Positions 1 to 9,834 of a DNA stretch of 64,000 bases are shown in pieces. Source of the stretch: Copromyces sp. CBS 386.78 (lineage: Eukaryota > Ascomycota > Sordariomycetes > Sordariales > Sordariaceae); NCBI GenBank assembly GCA_030685235.1, contig MU839103.1, forward strand, positions 310,001-374,000. The letters are read 5' to 3'. The notes below the pieces were generated by a model that was not told where the DNA came from, made no database searches, and saw nothing but the letters and a program-made list of their open reading frames with translations. Position 1 is the first letter of the stretch. Each line of letters opens with the position of its first letter. The translations under genes and the position numbers were made by a program.

Positions 1-926
1 CGGCTGCAACTCTGGTACAAACCGACTCGACAGACGTATCAATCCTCAGCGGCAGTGACTCCATCGCACCATCACCCTCGACGAGGCCAACCACCCGCCA
101 AGGATCCACTCCGACCCTTGACGAGGCCACCGTCGTCTCGTTCTCTTCGTCGGGGGTATCCAGCCAAGGCTGTTCATGCAATCATGACAACATTGACCTC
201 GAAAGCATCCACTCAACCCCCGAAGAAGGCGCAGCAACGAAACCGCACCAAATGGTCATCGGCACCGGCGGTCTCATCCGCCAAATCGTCGAAAAAGACC
301 AACACCCGGAGTGGGCCGACAGCGGTGAACCCGTGACGCTCCGCTTCAAGATCTACGATCCGGAATTCTTCGAGGAGGAGACGAACATCCCGCTTGGCAA
401 CCCCGGTGGTAACTACGAAGAGAAGGTGCCGAATCCTCCGCAGAGATGCTTCAAGCCGCATCCGCCTCTTGTTCAAAACCCGGAGAGGCTGAGGAAAGAG
501 CTTTTGTCTCCTATGGAGCTGGAGGAGGGTAATATGAGTGGGGACGTGGAGGATGATTTGAATGCTTTCTTGGGTCTGTGGAGTGAGGCGAGGGGTCAGC
601 CTCGGCAAGATCAACCTCCTCAGCCGATTGCAGGGCTTATGATGAAGAAGCCAACAGGACCGGAACCGGAGAAGGAACCGGAGCGGACGCGGGAGCCAAA
701 GCCGGTCCTGCAGCGGCCCAGCTCCGCCTTGCCAGGCCCAGGGAGAAAACCGGAGAAGCGGGAGCAAAGAAGAAGTAACACGGGGTTGGCTAGAGGTTTG
801 CCGCGCAATACATCGACAGGTACATGTACAACAACGGGTTTGACACGGAAAGAATCGACAAAGAGGTGGAAATCGAAGTGGCGCAAGTTCATAACGGCCA
901 TGAGGCGCTTGTTGAGTCCCGGATAG
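1..926 (+). CDS. 3' end of an unrecognised protein-coding gene (partial)
   Basis: One reading frame is open from base 3 to the stop at 924-926 and runs off the left edge, so the start is not in the window. The visible part is about 307 residues: a Ser/Thr/Pro-rich stretch, then a more ordered segment (it begins MVIGTGGLIRQIVEKD at base 252), then a basic, proline-rich tail. I recognise no domain. The last third is doubtful: from about 794 another frame, ending at 949, reads like a natural charged helix (FAAQYIDRYMYNNGFD). A hidden intron or a frame disruption between about 640 and 793 is therefore possible, and the true C-terminus may differ. It is a real gene by frame length, of unknown function. 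Confidence 0.55.
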   Translation, partial: AATLVQTDSTDVSILSGSDSIAPSPSTRPTTRQGSTPTLDEATVVSFSSSGVSSQGCSCNHDNIDLESIHSTPEEGAATKPHQMVIGTGGLIRQIVEKDQHPEWADSGEPVTLRFKIYDPEFFEEETNIPLGNPGGNYEEKVPNPPQRCFKPHPPLVQNPERLRKELLSPMELEEGNMSGDVEDDLNAFLGLWSEARGQPRQDQPPQPIAGLMMKKPTGPEPEKEPERTREPKPVLQRPSSALPGPGRKPEKREQRRSNTGLARGLPRNTSTGTCTTTGLTRKESTKRWKSKWRKFITAMRRLLSPG

Positions 927-1147
927 TGGGGCTGCGCCGGCTTAGGTAGCTAGGTACCTATAAGGAACAGAAGAAGAATACCGATGGCAAAGATGGATTC
1001 GTTGACCGTGTGATACCTGTTGTCCGACTTGGGATGATGCATCACCTGGCCTGGGAGTCGAAGGATTTTGGAAGAGACGAGGCATGTTTTGACTCTCGGT
1101 CAATGGTAGTCGCGGCGGGGGGAGTGGATGATGGAAAATGATGTGAT

Positions 1148-2055
1148 TTAAGATGGCGGTTCGCTGGGTGTAGGTTCTGCGGGAGGGCATGTTTTGATGG
1201 TGTTCGCTATTTCGCCGATGGCCATTGCTTGACGCTCGATGGTGCTAGCAGGTCAACGTTAGTAGCTGAGGTCTACTTTGATCAAGTCTGTGGTTTGATG
1301 TGGTTATTACCTTTGTAGTGGTAGTAGCTTGATCCCTTGTATAAGCATGATGAGAGAGTCCACCTGGGATACGATGGAAGACACTGATGAGCTCATCTCG
1401 TCAGTCATGATGAACCTGTGCCGTAGTCTTAAGGAGTGTCTTCCCCCGCGAGTGAAAGAAAAAGGTTGACTGACGTGTACATACACTCCTGGTAGTTATC
1501 CTCAAGTGTACCCATGTTCTCACGCGATTCTCTCCAGTTGTAAAGTTGTCTCCAGACCGCCACTGATGTTTCGTAAAAGCCCTTGACGTCCCATCGCAGT
1601 AGAAGTCGTATCGTAGCTCTTGCATAGCCAGCAACGCTGATTTGCTCGGCGAGAAGATGCAGAATGGTGTCTGTTTCGTAGACAATCACCTCTGCCTGAT
1701 CGTAACATCTCTGGACATCCTTGAGGATTTCCTGTAACCCTTCTTCTGGCAAGCCTCCACCCGGCGCTGACTTTAGACCGGGCCCATCGCCACCAAGGTT
1801 TCCTAAGGCGTAGCTGGGGTGATTGTTGCTTTGAAACCCCGCAAAAGCCGGATCAAAAAGCTGGATGTAACGCGCCTTCTGCTCCAACGCTTGGAGGGAG
1901 TTCTTCCACCCCTTTTTCCTTAGTTGCTCCATTACTCTTCTTTCATTTTGAAGAACTCGGACTATGACCAAGTTAAGCGCCGAGAGAGCGAAAGTGAGGA
2001 GGCCAATGATGTTGGCGGCTGTTGAGAGTTTGCTGTCCTGTGAATCGTTAGCCAT
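1148..2055 (-). CDS. Small membrane-anchored protein of unknown function, 3 exons
   Basis: My model has exons 1485-2055, 1311-1383 and 1148-1244, giving 246 residues. Intron 1 (1384-1484) starts GTATGT and has a CTGAC branch site. Intron 2 (1245-1310) starts GTAATA and has a GCTACTAAC branch site before TAG. The phases fit, and the frame runs on to a TAA at 1148-1150; without splicing the protein would end in about 16 unrelated residues. Residues 12-34 form one hydrophobic segment (IIGLLTFALSALNLVIV). It is followed by basic and glutamine-rich helices, a Gly/Pro linker, and a helical region rich in Leu and Trp. I do not recognise the family. The one-helix N-terminus suggests a membrane anchor with a soluble helical domain, but this is inference. 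Confidence 0.65.
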
Positions 2056-2171
2056 CTTGTGGTAAGTTCTTCAGGGGAGATGTGAAACAAGGTCATGATG
2101 TGGAGAAATGAGTTAAGGAATGATTTCGGATTTGGGACTTCTTCAAAATGGAAGATCAAGTCGCTTTCGCT

Positions 2172-2178
2172 CTATATA
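2172..2178 (-). promoter_or_regulatory. Putative TATA box of the 1148-2055 gene
   Basis: The minus strand reads TGTATATAGAG here, about 117 bp upstream of the ATG at 2055. This is a plausible TATA position for a fungal gene with a short leader. No transcript data support it. Confidence 0.3.
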
Positions 2179-3140
2179 CACGCTGGGGAAGGACATGCGT
2201 GGCAACAGTCCACTATGGGTCAACATCAGCCCACACAAGCCACAATCTTACCAACAGCTCCCAGACCAATCATAAGACGCCGGGAGAAGTGGAAAGGGCG
2301 AACAGCCCCGTGCTGTTTGGGCTCGGAAATCTTGATACATCGGCGAGCGACTGGGATCTGGTATGCGTATAGTCGGCGGCAGTAAGCACCGATATGCTGA
2401 GAAAATATTCGGCCCTTCTCAGAGAGGTGTTATGGAAGTCGTGAACTTTGGAGAGTGATGGCTTGACAGGCTCCGCACAGAGTGGGTGGGGACGGAGAAC
2501 GGATTTCAGGTTGCGAGAGGTCTTCGGTTTGAAGGGGTGAGTGGCGGGGGCGTCCATGCTGGGTGTTCAGTCGGTGTTATTCATCTGGCGGGTTGGCACT
2601 CGTGATGTGGATGATGTTTGGTTGCTGCGTGGTCGACGAATTGATCTGGGCTCTATTTCTCCTGGCTAGGAAGCCGAGTTCAGTTCGACCCGGGGTCCGC
2701 GAGCACGTCGTGTGTGTTCGAGAATCGCATTCGAGGGAGATGGCGACGTCCGCGACTGGGTACAGCCCGTGATCGCTCACGAGCAACCGAACACATAGCC
2801 ATCTGTCCGAACATAACTCGATGCCCATGCCAAAGGCATTTTTGATCCCCCAATTTCATCCACCGTCAACGTAAAGGCTTGCCAATGCCAGAACCAGATG
2901 CGCTCAGTTTGATGTGTTGTAATCCAAAGAAACCGAAATTAGCAGACAGAGAAAACCGAGAGATGCCTACAGAGATAAAAACACAACTTGCCGAACCCTC
3001 CTGATGCGGCAGAAAGAATTTGTCCCTTCCATAAACGCCACAAGCCATAGCCATTTTGAGGACCATGTTTAACAAAACCCAAGACCCTGGTAAAGCAACA
3101 AGTCTTTCTTCCACTCCCTTTCTTCCTGTCCAAGCAGCGC
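2179..3140. other. Intergenic region between the 1148-2055 gene and the gar1 3' end
   Basis: About 1 kb that should hold the promoter of the 1148-2055 gene and the 3' flank of gar1. Short open frames on both strands lack coding character or splice continuity. I see no RNA gene or repeat in it. Confidence 0.4.
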
Positions 3141-3199
3141 CAGCAGCAGCAGCAGCAGCACTGGTAAGCGCCTTGTTCGTCGTCGTCGTCGTCGTCGTC
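3141..3199. repeat. Two trinucleotide microsatellites just downstream of gar1
   Basis: A CAG run occupies 3141-3160 and a CGT run 3178-3199. Both lie within about 75 bp past the gar1 stop codon, in its likely 3' UTR. They are in addition to the repeat-rich RGG-coding DNA of gar1 itself. Confidence 0.85.
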
Positions 3200-3215
3200 A
3201 ACCCGTCGCAACCGC

Positions 3216-4127
3216 TTAGTAGCCACCACGGCCGCGGCCTCCACCACGGGAGAAACCGCCGCCACCACCACCGCGGGAGAAACCACCGCCACCACCACCC
3301 CTCGAGAAGCCGCCGCTGCCACCGCGACCGCCGCCTCTGCTGAAACCACCACCACCGCCGCCGCGGGAGAAGCCACCACCACCACCGCGGGAGAAGCCAC
3401 CGCCGCCGCGAGAAGAGAAGCCGCCACGGCCACCACCACGGGCACCGCCACGGGGACCACCACGGCCACCACCAGCACCACCACGGCCAGCCTTCTTCAC
3501 CTTGGGGGCGCCGAGAACCTTGGGCTTGGGGAGGAAACGCTCGAGAGGGAGGAGCTTCTCGGAGCCGACGTAGACCTTGTCGCCGGGCTTGAAGGAAGTA
3601 GCGACGATGCCGGTTTGGGGCTTGACGGTGAAGTAGACCTGAAAGAAGGAGTAGTGTTAGCTTAATGTGCCTATGGTTCGAGGTATTGGGAAGTAATGCG
3701 CACCTGGTTGAGAGGACCGAGGACCTCATCGATCTTGCCGATGGGGGTCTTGTTCTCGAGGAAGACCTGAGCGTTGAAGTGGGGGATCTTGGGGTTGGTG
3801 GACTTGTAGAACATCTCGCCCTCGACGGCGTGCTCGAAGGAGCCGAGCTCGAGAACCTGGGCGGGGGGACCATCGTCGCGCTGACCGAAACCACCACGGC
3901 CGCCTGTTTGTAGGAGAGCATGTGTTAGTTATTATTGTCCATTGTGGAAGCTATGTTTGGTCAAGTCGTCTTGAGTTGGGCCAATGGTTGACTTCAAAGT
4001 GCGACCAAGACGACGACATCAAGGTGGGCGATAACAGTTGATAATGGAATAATAAAGGCAATACAATACCTCTGAAGCCGCCACGGCCACCGCGGTCACC
4101 ACCACCTCCACGACCTCTGAAAGACAT
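3216..4127 (-). CDS. gar1: H/ACA ribonucleoprotein complex subunit GAR1, 3 exons
   Basis: Exons are 4070-4127, 3704-3903 and 3216-3638, giving 226 residues (yeast Gar1 has 205). Intron 2 (3639-3703) has a GCTAAC branch site. The protein has the classic layout: a short N-terminal RGG patch ([10 protein letters not shown]), a central Gar1 domain from about residue 27 to 125 (it includes [19 protein letters not shown] and [19 protein letters not shown]), and a long C-terminal RGG domain ending GRGRGGY. GAR1 binds the Cbf5 pseudouridine synthase in nucleolar H/ACA snoRNPs and acts in rRNA pseudouridylation and processing. Its C-terminus is coded by GGT/GGC-rich repeats that create several long shadow frames on both strands. 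Identity is near certain; only the exact splice sites are manual. Confidence 0.95.
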
Positions 4128-4598
4128 TATTTGTTGGTTGGATTGGGATTGTTTGTTGAATGGAAATACGGCAAGGGTGCGTCGTCCGTCTCCTCGCGCG
4201 TCAGTGAATTTGGGGACCTTCGGGGTTCGGACTGAGATGTTGACAATCGATCGTTTCGTCGGCGCAGACAATTGAAATTTTTCCGTGTTCCTGGGAGACT
4301 GAAAGGACGAGGAATTTTTCCCGGCCGGCAGGCAATCCAGACGCACAGCAGCACCCCACCGTGGCCAGCCCACTTTCAGACGGTTCCTGGCGGCGCATTG
4401 GCTCAATGCAAACTGTGGATCGACCGGGTCCAGCGGCCGGTGTGGGCTGTGGGTCCGTGCCCCAGGCCTTGACAAACGCAATGTGGGGAATTTCAACATC
4501 AACTTGCAGCCCTGTAACTTTGACACAACTTCATCGCTTCAATGTTCATTCTTCCATAATGGAGCTACAACTATTATTCGTCTCATTACACGACACCC
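4128..4598. other. gar1 promoter and leader; 3' flank of the DUF8021-like gene
   Basis: A 471-bp gap upstream of gar1 and downstream of the stop at 4599. It should hold the gar1 promoter and leader. No ORF with coding character is seen. Confidence 0.4.
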
Positions 4599-5417
4599 TC
4601 AAGTTACCGTAATTGTATGGACATACTTGACCTTAGCGCCCTCAACCCCAATCTCATGACTGTCCGGCATATTCCCCAGCGCATCAAACGAGCACAGCAC
4701 ATCAACCGACCCCGTCACTTCATCAATGACATATCGCCGATTCCCGTTGCGCTTCGCACTGCCTCCTCTCGGTAATTGACCACCACACGGTCTGGTGTAC
4801 TGCGACCCTTCGACGCGCTCACAGTCCGTACCCCATGGAATACTATCAGCCGCCTTCGCATCCGTCCACATGTCGAGATAGGCATCGCCCACTTTCTTCA
4901 GCAACTCCCGACTTGGCCGGTCCGCGACCGTATCGATGATAGCCCAGTTCTCCTTCTGGATGTAACCGAGTGTTTTTGGAGCGTTGAAGAACAGGGATCC
5001 CGTGGTGGCGGCGATGGTGTCGATGGATGTGATGATGGAGGTATCGCCGTCGGCTGGATGACGGATCTGCGTCGCCGTGACGTAGGGCTTGGAGTTGGAA
5101 CTGCTCGCCAGTGAGATGATCATGGTGTAGCTGGCACAGGCGACGGTGTCGGCGGTTGATCGGTTGAGGCTGATGTTGTGCGACTGGCTGAGGACACCGC
5201 GCTTAATGTCGGCTGCCTTGTTGTTCTCCTGGTAGGTGAAGTTGCTCGAGGCCACTTTGAGCTTGTCGAATTTGCCGGCGGAGAAGGCGGCTACATAGCT
5301 GTTGGCCGCTGCTACAAGACCCTCCCTGGTGCACTCCGCGAACACGGAGTTGAAGGATGAAAGGAAGTAGACGACGGTCAACAAGACCGTGTCTTGGGTG
5401 AATTTGGACAGCATCAT
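4599..5417 (-). CDS. Secreted DUF8021-like protein
   Basis: An intronless frame of 272 residues from the double ATG at 5412-5417. The frame stays open further upstream, but I chose this Met because a classical signal peptide follows at once (residues 1-27, hydrophobic core VLLTVVYFLSS, cleavage near FNSVFA). The mature protein starts with Cys-Thr-Arg-Glu and has the pattern of small secreted fungal proteins of the DUF8021 type: a Cys near the N-terminus, a helix with AAANSYVAAFSAGKFDKL, then NFTYQENN and NISLNRST. Several N-glycosylation sequons are present (NFT, NIS, NRS). The fold is thought to resemble SnoaL/NTF2, but no function is established, and I assign the family from memory of the pattern. 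The stop is a TGA at 4599. Confidence 0.7.
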   Translation of the reverse strand: MMLSKFTQDTVLLTVVYFLSSFNSVFAECTREGLVAAANSYVAAFSAGKFDKLKVASSNFTYQENNKAADIKRGVLSQSHNISLNRSTADTVACASYTMIISLASSSNSKPYVTATQIRHPADGDTSIITSIDTIAATTGSLFFNAPKTLGYIQKENWAIIDTVADRPSRELLKKVGDAYLDMWTDAKAADSIPWGTDCERVEGSQYTRPCGGQLPRGGSAKRNGNRRYVIDEVTGSVDVLCSFDALGNMPDSHEIGVEGAKVKYVHTITVT

Positions 5418-6134
5418 GATGTGGAGGTAGGTGGATGACTGATAGAGAAGCTGCTTCTGGAACGGACAATTTTGTCCATGATATTCGGTAAGAGTATTCA
5501 AGTACTCCTTTTCATGAGCCGACAACCTCTGCCGGTTGTTGGCCCTCGATCTTGATCCATGAGCAGGATTGCCGTGGATAAATGACGGGCATTGATGAAT
5601 TCTTGCGGGGAGCACTTTATCCCACAAATGCCACTGGCTGTTCCCCTCATGCGATTTCTTGAGATTTGGTTACTATGGGCATTGACGCCTGCTATAGCCT
5701 ACCTTCCATCACTTCAGCAGATCGAATACTGGTTTGTTTGCTAGCTCTAGACCTCTGATCGACCTTCCTAGTATCAAATAATCAGTTTCGTTCCATAATT
5801 ACCTTGCATATGCCATATTGAATTTTGCCAATGCCTTTCTGATTCGTACCTAGACATTATATCTTTGTCCTTGACTTCTTAGGATGTATCTCGTCCAGTA
5901 TGTACAACAACATCTTCACGAATGAAGCCGGGTATGGAAGTGAAGGATGAGGAGTTTAAGCTGACACAACCCTAACCCTTGGAATTCCCTTGTTTCACAA
6001 GCCTCGGCTTGTCTCCAGCTTTGTTAGCGGGGCGATTCACCAAAAGTGAAAGCTCAGCTCATTCCGAATCAGGTTCATCAAATTCGCATCTCACCACCCT
6101 TCAACATCACCGTCTTCTTCAATTAACCGCGAAA
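5418..6134. other. Divergent promoter region between the DUF8021-like gene and ayr1
   Basis: 717 bp between two divergently transcribed starts. It should contain both promoters. I see no RNA gene, clear TATA box or repeat. Confidence 0.4.
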
Positions 6135-7386
6135 ATGACTGGCCCTCTCCCTGGACAAAAGACCGTTTTGATCACTGGGTGGGTTTATCGTGCTGTCGGT
6201 TCGCTTTGTACGAGTGTCCACGACATGCCATCTATGCTCCAATCGTCCATTGCCGGATTGTGATAGCACATCGCTAACATACCGTTTCCATTATAGCTGC
6301 ACGCCAGGCGGCATCGGTCATGCCCTCTGCCTCGAGTTTCACAAGCAAGGTATGATGTACCCGCACCTACCCGTTGCCGATGCTACAGCCAGCCAGTCCG
6401 TACAGTTCTCATCAAACAAATCACTAACAAACTCGTCATGAAGGCGTCCATGTCATCGCCACGGCTCGTAACCCGGCCGTCTTGGCCGACATGGCCGACA
6501 TGGGCATGAGCACCCTCGCCCTCGACGTCACCAACAAGGAGAGCATCAAGACCTGCCACGAGGAGGTTGCTCAGATCACCGGCGGCAAGCTTGACATTCT
6601 CGTCAATAACGCGTATGTTCCGTCCCATGCTGCTCAATGTCCCATTTGTTTACTTTTCCCCCCTTTTTTTGTCCCCCTTCTGCTCCCCAACCCCATCTAC
6701 CCATCCATACCTAATCCATACTAACATCCAAATCCAGCGGCCGCACCCACACCCACCCCGCCACCGACATCGACCTCGACGACGTCCGCGAGACCTTCGA
6801 GACCAACGTCTTCGGCGTAATGGCCATGTGCCAAGCCTTCGCCGACCAGCTCATCGCCGCCAAGGGCCTCATCATCAACATCGCCTCTCTGGCCGCCATT
6901 ACCCCCTACGTTTTCGGGTCCGTCTACTGCGCCAGCAAGGGCGCCGTAGTCTCCTACTCCCGCACCCTCCGCCTCGAGTTGAAGCCCTTCGGCGTGCGCG
7001 TCATGACCACCATGACGGGCACCGTGCAATCCCAAATCGCCTCCAAGACCCATCGCACCTTGCCCGAGAACAGCATCTACATGCGCGTCAAGGAGTTCTT
7101 TGAACGCAGGTTGACGTTTTCGCAGAATAACGCGACGGTCAAGACGGACGATTATGCAAGGAGGCTTGTGGCGAATGCGTTGAAGAGCGAGATGCCTCTT
7201 GTTCTGGGTTTGAGGAACTGGTTTGGAAGGGCGGATTATTTCTGGGCGGGCGGCTGGTCGAGACTCGTCTGGACCAGCACTTTCTTTGGCGACTGGTTGT
7301 TGGATTTGGTCATGTATCGCATGTTCAAGATGAACGTGTTGGAGAGGGTGTTGGCGCAGGAGGAGGCGCAGAAGAAGTTGAACTGA
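6135..7386 (+). CDS. ayr1: AYR1-like short-chain dehydrogenase (1-acyl-DHAP reductase), 4 exons
   Basis: Exons are 6135-6178, 6297-6349, 6444-6612 and 6738-7386, giving 304 residues. Intron 1 has a CGCTAAC branch site and introns 2 and 3 have CTAAC. The classical SDR signature is complete: the cofactor loop TGCTPGGIG (14-22), NNAG (87-90), the catalytic Ser at about 139 and YxxxK at Tyr152/Lys156. The substitution of the usual TG(A)SSGIG by TGCTPGGIG, together with a C-terminal hydrophobic region (about 240-275, containing WTSTFFGDWLLDLVMY), matches the AYR1 family. Those enzymes are NADPH-dependent 1-acyldihydroxyacetone-phosphate reductases on lipid droplets and ER that make lysophosphatidate. 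Substrate is inferred from family likeness; other membrane SDRs are possible. Confidence 0.85.
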
Positions 7387-8594
7387 GAGGATAAATCAAG
7401 GGGGTTGGGTGGTTTTTGCTCTCTGTGGAACGGGAGCTTGTCATCGAGGTGGCAACAAGTGAAGGTAGAGAGACAATAAAACACCATTGGATCTACGTAA
7501 TACGGGGCATCAGCAACCTACGTTTTCAAGGGCTAGCTCATCGAGGCTTGGGTGGTCATCGCCATTGAGAAGAGCAAGCTTTCTGACTAGTATCAAGAAG
7601 GTGAGTTGGGCAATAATACCCCATTTATACACACAACCTCTAATCGATCGACTTGACATTGCAGCCGTCCTCGTTCCAAGCATTGCACAATCCAGAAGAC
7701 AATTTCTGGTTCTTATTAGTGTGACATTCATGTTTTTAGCAGGCAGTTGTGGACAACATCTCCGAAATCGATTCCCGCATCTGCCTCATCCAGCGTTTTC
7801 AAATCCTTCATCTCTAAAGGTAGAGGTACCCTCCATCTATCCCTGTGTCCCTACTTATGACTCCATCTCAACAGACCGCAATTGCATATCTCGTCTTTGG
7901 TTATTTGTCGGCCGGTTAAATCCAGGATGCTCGCTAACCATGAGCATGATCGGCCAGTATCATCGATCGTCCGGGATCTAGCCACACCAAAATGGAGACC
8001 GTTCACACAGTCTTTCGTACATGTATCACCAGCATCACCAACACCAGAACCAATACCAGCACCAGCACCAGTATCACATGCACCGGCACCAAAGCCAACA
8101 CCAGAACCAGCACCGCCAAGGGACCCATAGAGGTAGGTATGCTCAGACACAAGATACCGCCTTGTAACTCATCATCCAAACGAAGAGATAACTGAACAAA
8201 GAAACAGTCTCAAAGCACCTACTTTAACATACATCACTACCTCTTCAAGTACCCTTAGTCAGAAGGCAACATATTTAGCGAGCAAATCATTAGCTACCTA
8301 CCTACCTAAACACAAGCAATTCGCGTGTCAAGAATGTTCAGAGATTGTTTAAAGGAGTCTCATTTCATAATCCTATGTATGTACAAGCAGCGGCCGAGTT
8401 GTGTTGTCAGGTTGCGTGATGCAGAATGTTGTAGATAATGTAAGGTATGTACTTGAAGATGGCGCATTTGATGTCCTGCTCGCCAAGGCCGCTGTGGACG
8501 TCCGGGAGAGTTAGAAATAGGTGAGGAGGCTGGCAATTAAGCCTAGAGTGGCTCGACTGATGAGCCCATTGGTTGTTGTTGTTGGGAGGTCTGC
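7387..8594. other. Intergenic region with possible spliced transcript and CAC/CAG-rich minisatellite
   Basis: No complete gene could be built here. On the plus strand there are good splice-like signals: a GTGAGT near 7600 with an acceptor (TTGACATTGCAG) ending near 7664, and an acceptor near 7981 opening a frame that reads PHQNGDRSHSLSYMYHQ. That frame enters a His/Gln-rich stretch coded by degenerate ACCAGCACCAG repeats at about 8025-8125. No ATG links these parts. It may be a poorly expressed small gene, a long 3' UTR of ayr1, or chance. Confidence 0.3.
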
Positions 8595-9733
8595 TTAGCA
8601 CTTGAAGACAGCAGGGCCAGGGATGGTATATGTCGTAGCTGTTTGCATCATTCGTCAGCAACCGCTCTCTCCAATATCTTCTCCCCTTCTCACTCCACTT
8701 CCCAGGACAGAAAGAACTCACCTTTATAAGCATCATAAACAATGCCCGGATCTGTACTCTTATACGCGCCCGGGAAGCTGACCAATCCCGAGCTAGGAGT
8801 CTTGGTTCCAGAGCCCGTAACCTGCAACTGATGGCATCCGGGGTAGAACTGAGCACCGGGATACGTGTAGGCGGCGTGCAGCGCAATGATCTCGTGCCTG
8901 ACGAGGTAGTAACCGGGTTTGAGGCAGGACGGGATAGTGTACACGTAGTTGGCGGGGGCGGTCATGAGGGCGGTCTTTTTATTACCCTCTTGTCAGTAAC
9001 CATTCCCTCATCAAGAATATAATTGAGCGCAGTGAGGCCTAAAACGAGAAAGAAAAGAAGGGAAAAAAAAAAAAAAAAAAAAAAAAGAAAAGAAGAAGAA
9101 AGGAGGGAGCACATACATCAGCCCAAACATTGCTCGTCCCCGTCCGTCCTCCCTCCTTAACCTTGAACCAAACCGCATCACTGGCACTAGGGGTCCAGTT
9201 CTGGCACCCCGCGTCTGGACAGCGAGCCATATAGGTGATGACGGGTCCCATGTGCGACTCGGGCCAGAGGGTCCAGCGCAAGGTGACGGTCGAGCCGGCG
9301 GCAGCGGGAGCGTGAAGCTTGGCGAGCGCGGAATCGGCGTTGCATTGGATTGCGAGGGAGGTCAGGTCTTCGACGGGACCGTTGCCGGGGATTTTGCGGG
9401 AGATGCGCTCGGGCTAGAATATGTTAGTGTGGGAAAGATAGAGGGGTTGGAAGGGGAGGCGAGGGCTGGAGCTGGTAGGAGAACTTACGGCGGTGCCCAT
9501 GTATGGGTCCTGGTAGGGCTACATAGGAAGTGTGAGTTTTTGAGGTATGAAGTGGTGGTTCACGGTGATGGTGTTACCTGGTAGAACTGTGGGTTGTTAG
9601 CAAGTTGCCCGGATCGCCGAGTGAAAAGTGATGTCCATACCTGATAGAACTGCCCACCAATAGTGGCGTTATCAACATAACCGTGAGCGGCAACCAGGCC
9701 AACGGAAGCCAAAAGAGTCGCAAAGGTCTTCAT
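8595..9733 (-). CDS. AA9 lytic polysaccharide monooxygenase (secreted), 6 exons with a 9-nt microexon
   Basis: Exons are 9641-9733, 9578-9586, 9489-9518, 9117-9413, 8722-8974 and 8595-8638, giving 241 residues. Residues 1-16 are a signal peptide. Cleavage leaves His17 (HGYVDNATIGG) as the N-terminal copper-binding His. The second copper His lies in ESHMGPV and the axial Tyr in QFYPGC, so the copper site is complete. Cysteine-flanked segments (RCPDAGC, IPSCLKPGYYL) are typical. The mature enzyme is a single AA9 domain with no CBM1 or linker. AA9 enzymes oxidatively cleave cellulose and sometimes hemicellulose outside the cell. The sequence closely resembles, from memory, the Neurospora crassa protein of locus NCU08760. 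Exon 2 codes only Phe-Tyr-Gln and duplicates the end of exon 1. Intron 4 carries a 24-nt homopolymer. Confidence 0.95.
9063..9086. repeat. 24-nt A homopolymer (T-run in gene orientation) in AA9 intron 4
   Basis: An uninterrupted A run on the plus strand lies inside intron 4 (8975-9116) and is followed by GAAA/GAAG purine tract. It is a likely site of length variation and sequencing error, without effect on the protein. Confidence 0.9.
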
Positions 9734-9826
9734 CTTGTCTTTGTTGAGTTCAAGTTTGAGTTGAGTGTCCAACCTGTCTCACCACGAACAAGCCTCTTTC
9801 ATGCTCCATCCGGGCTCTGGAGTCCC

Positions 9827-9834
9827 TTTATATA
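9827..9834 (-). promoter_or_regulatory. TATA box of the AA9 gene
   Basis: The minus strand reads GGTATATAAAGGGAC, about 95 bp upstream of the ATG at 9733. This is a good TATA element in the usual place for a strongly inducible fungal cellulase-type gene. Confidence 0.55.

Noticed and set aside
2866..3921. Long minus-strand frames overlapping gar1 (351 and 181 residues), and the plus-strand frames opposite
   Set aside because: They are out-of-frame readings of the GGT-rich RGG-coding exon of gar1 and read through its intron; composition is poly-Trp/Arg/Val, not a protein.
3951..4526. 191-residue minus-strand frame upstream of gar1
   Set aside because: It reads through the gar1 leader, first exon and intron; only the short exon 4070-4127 inside it is coding.
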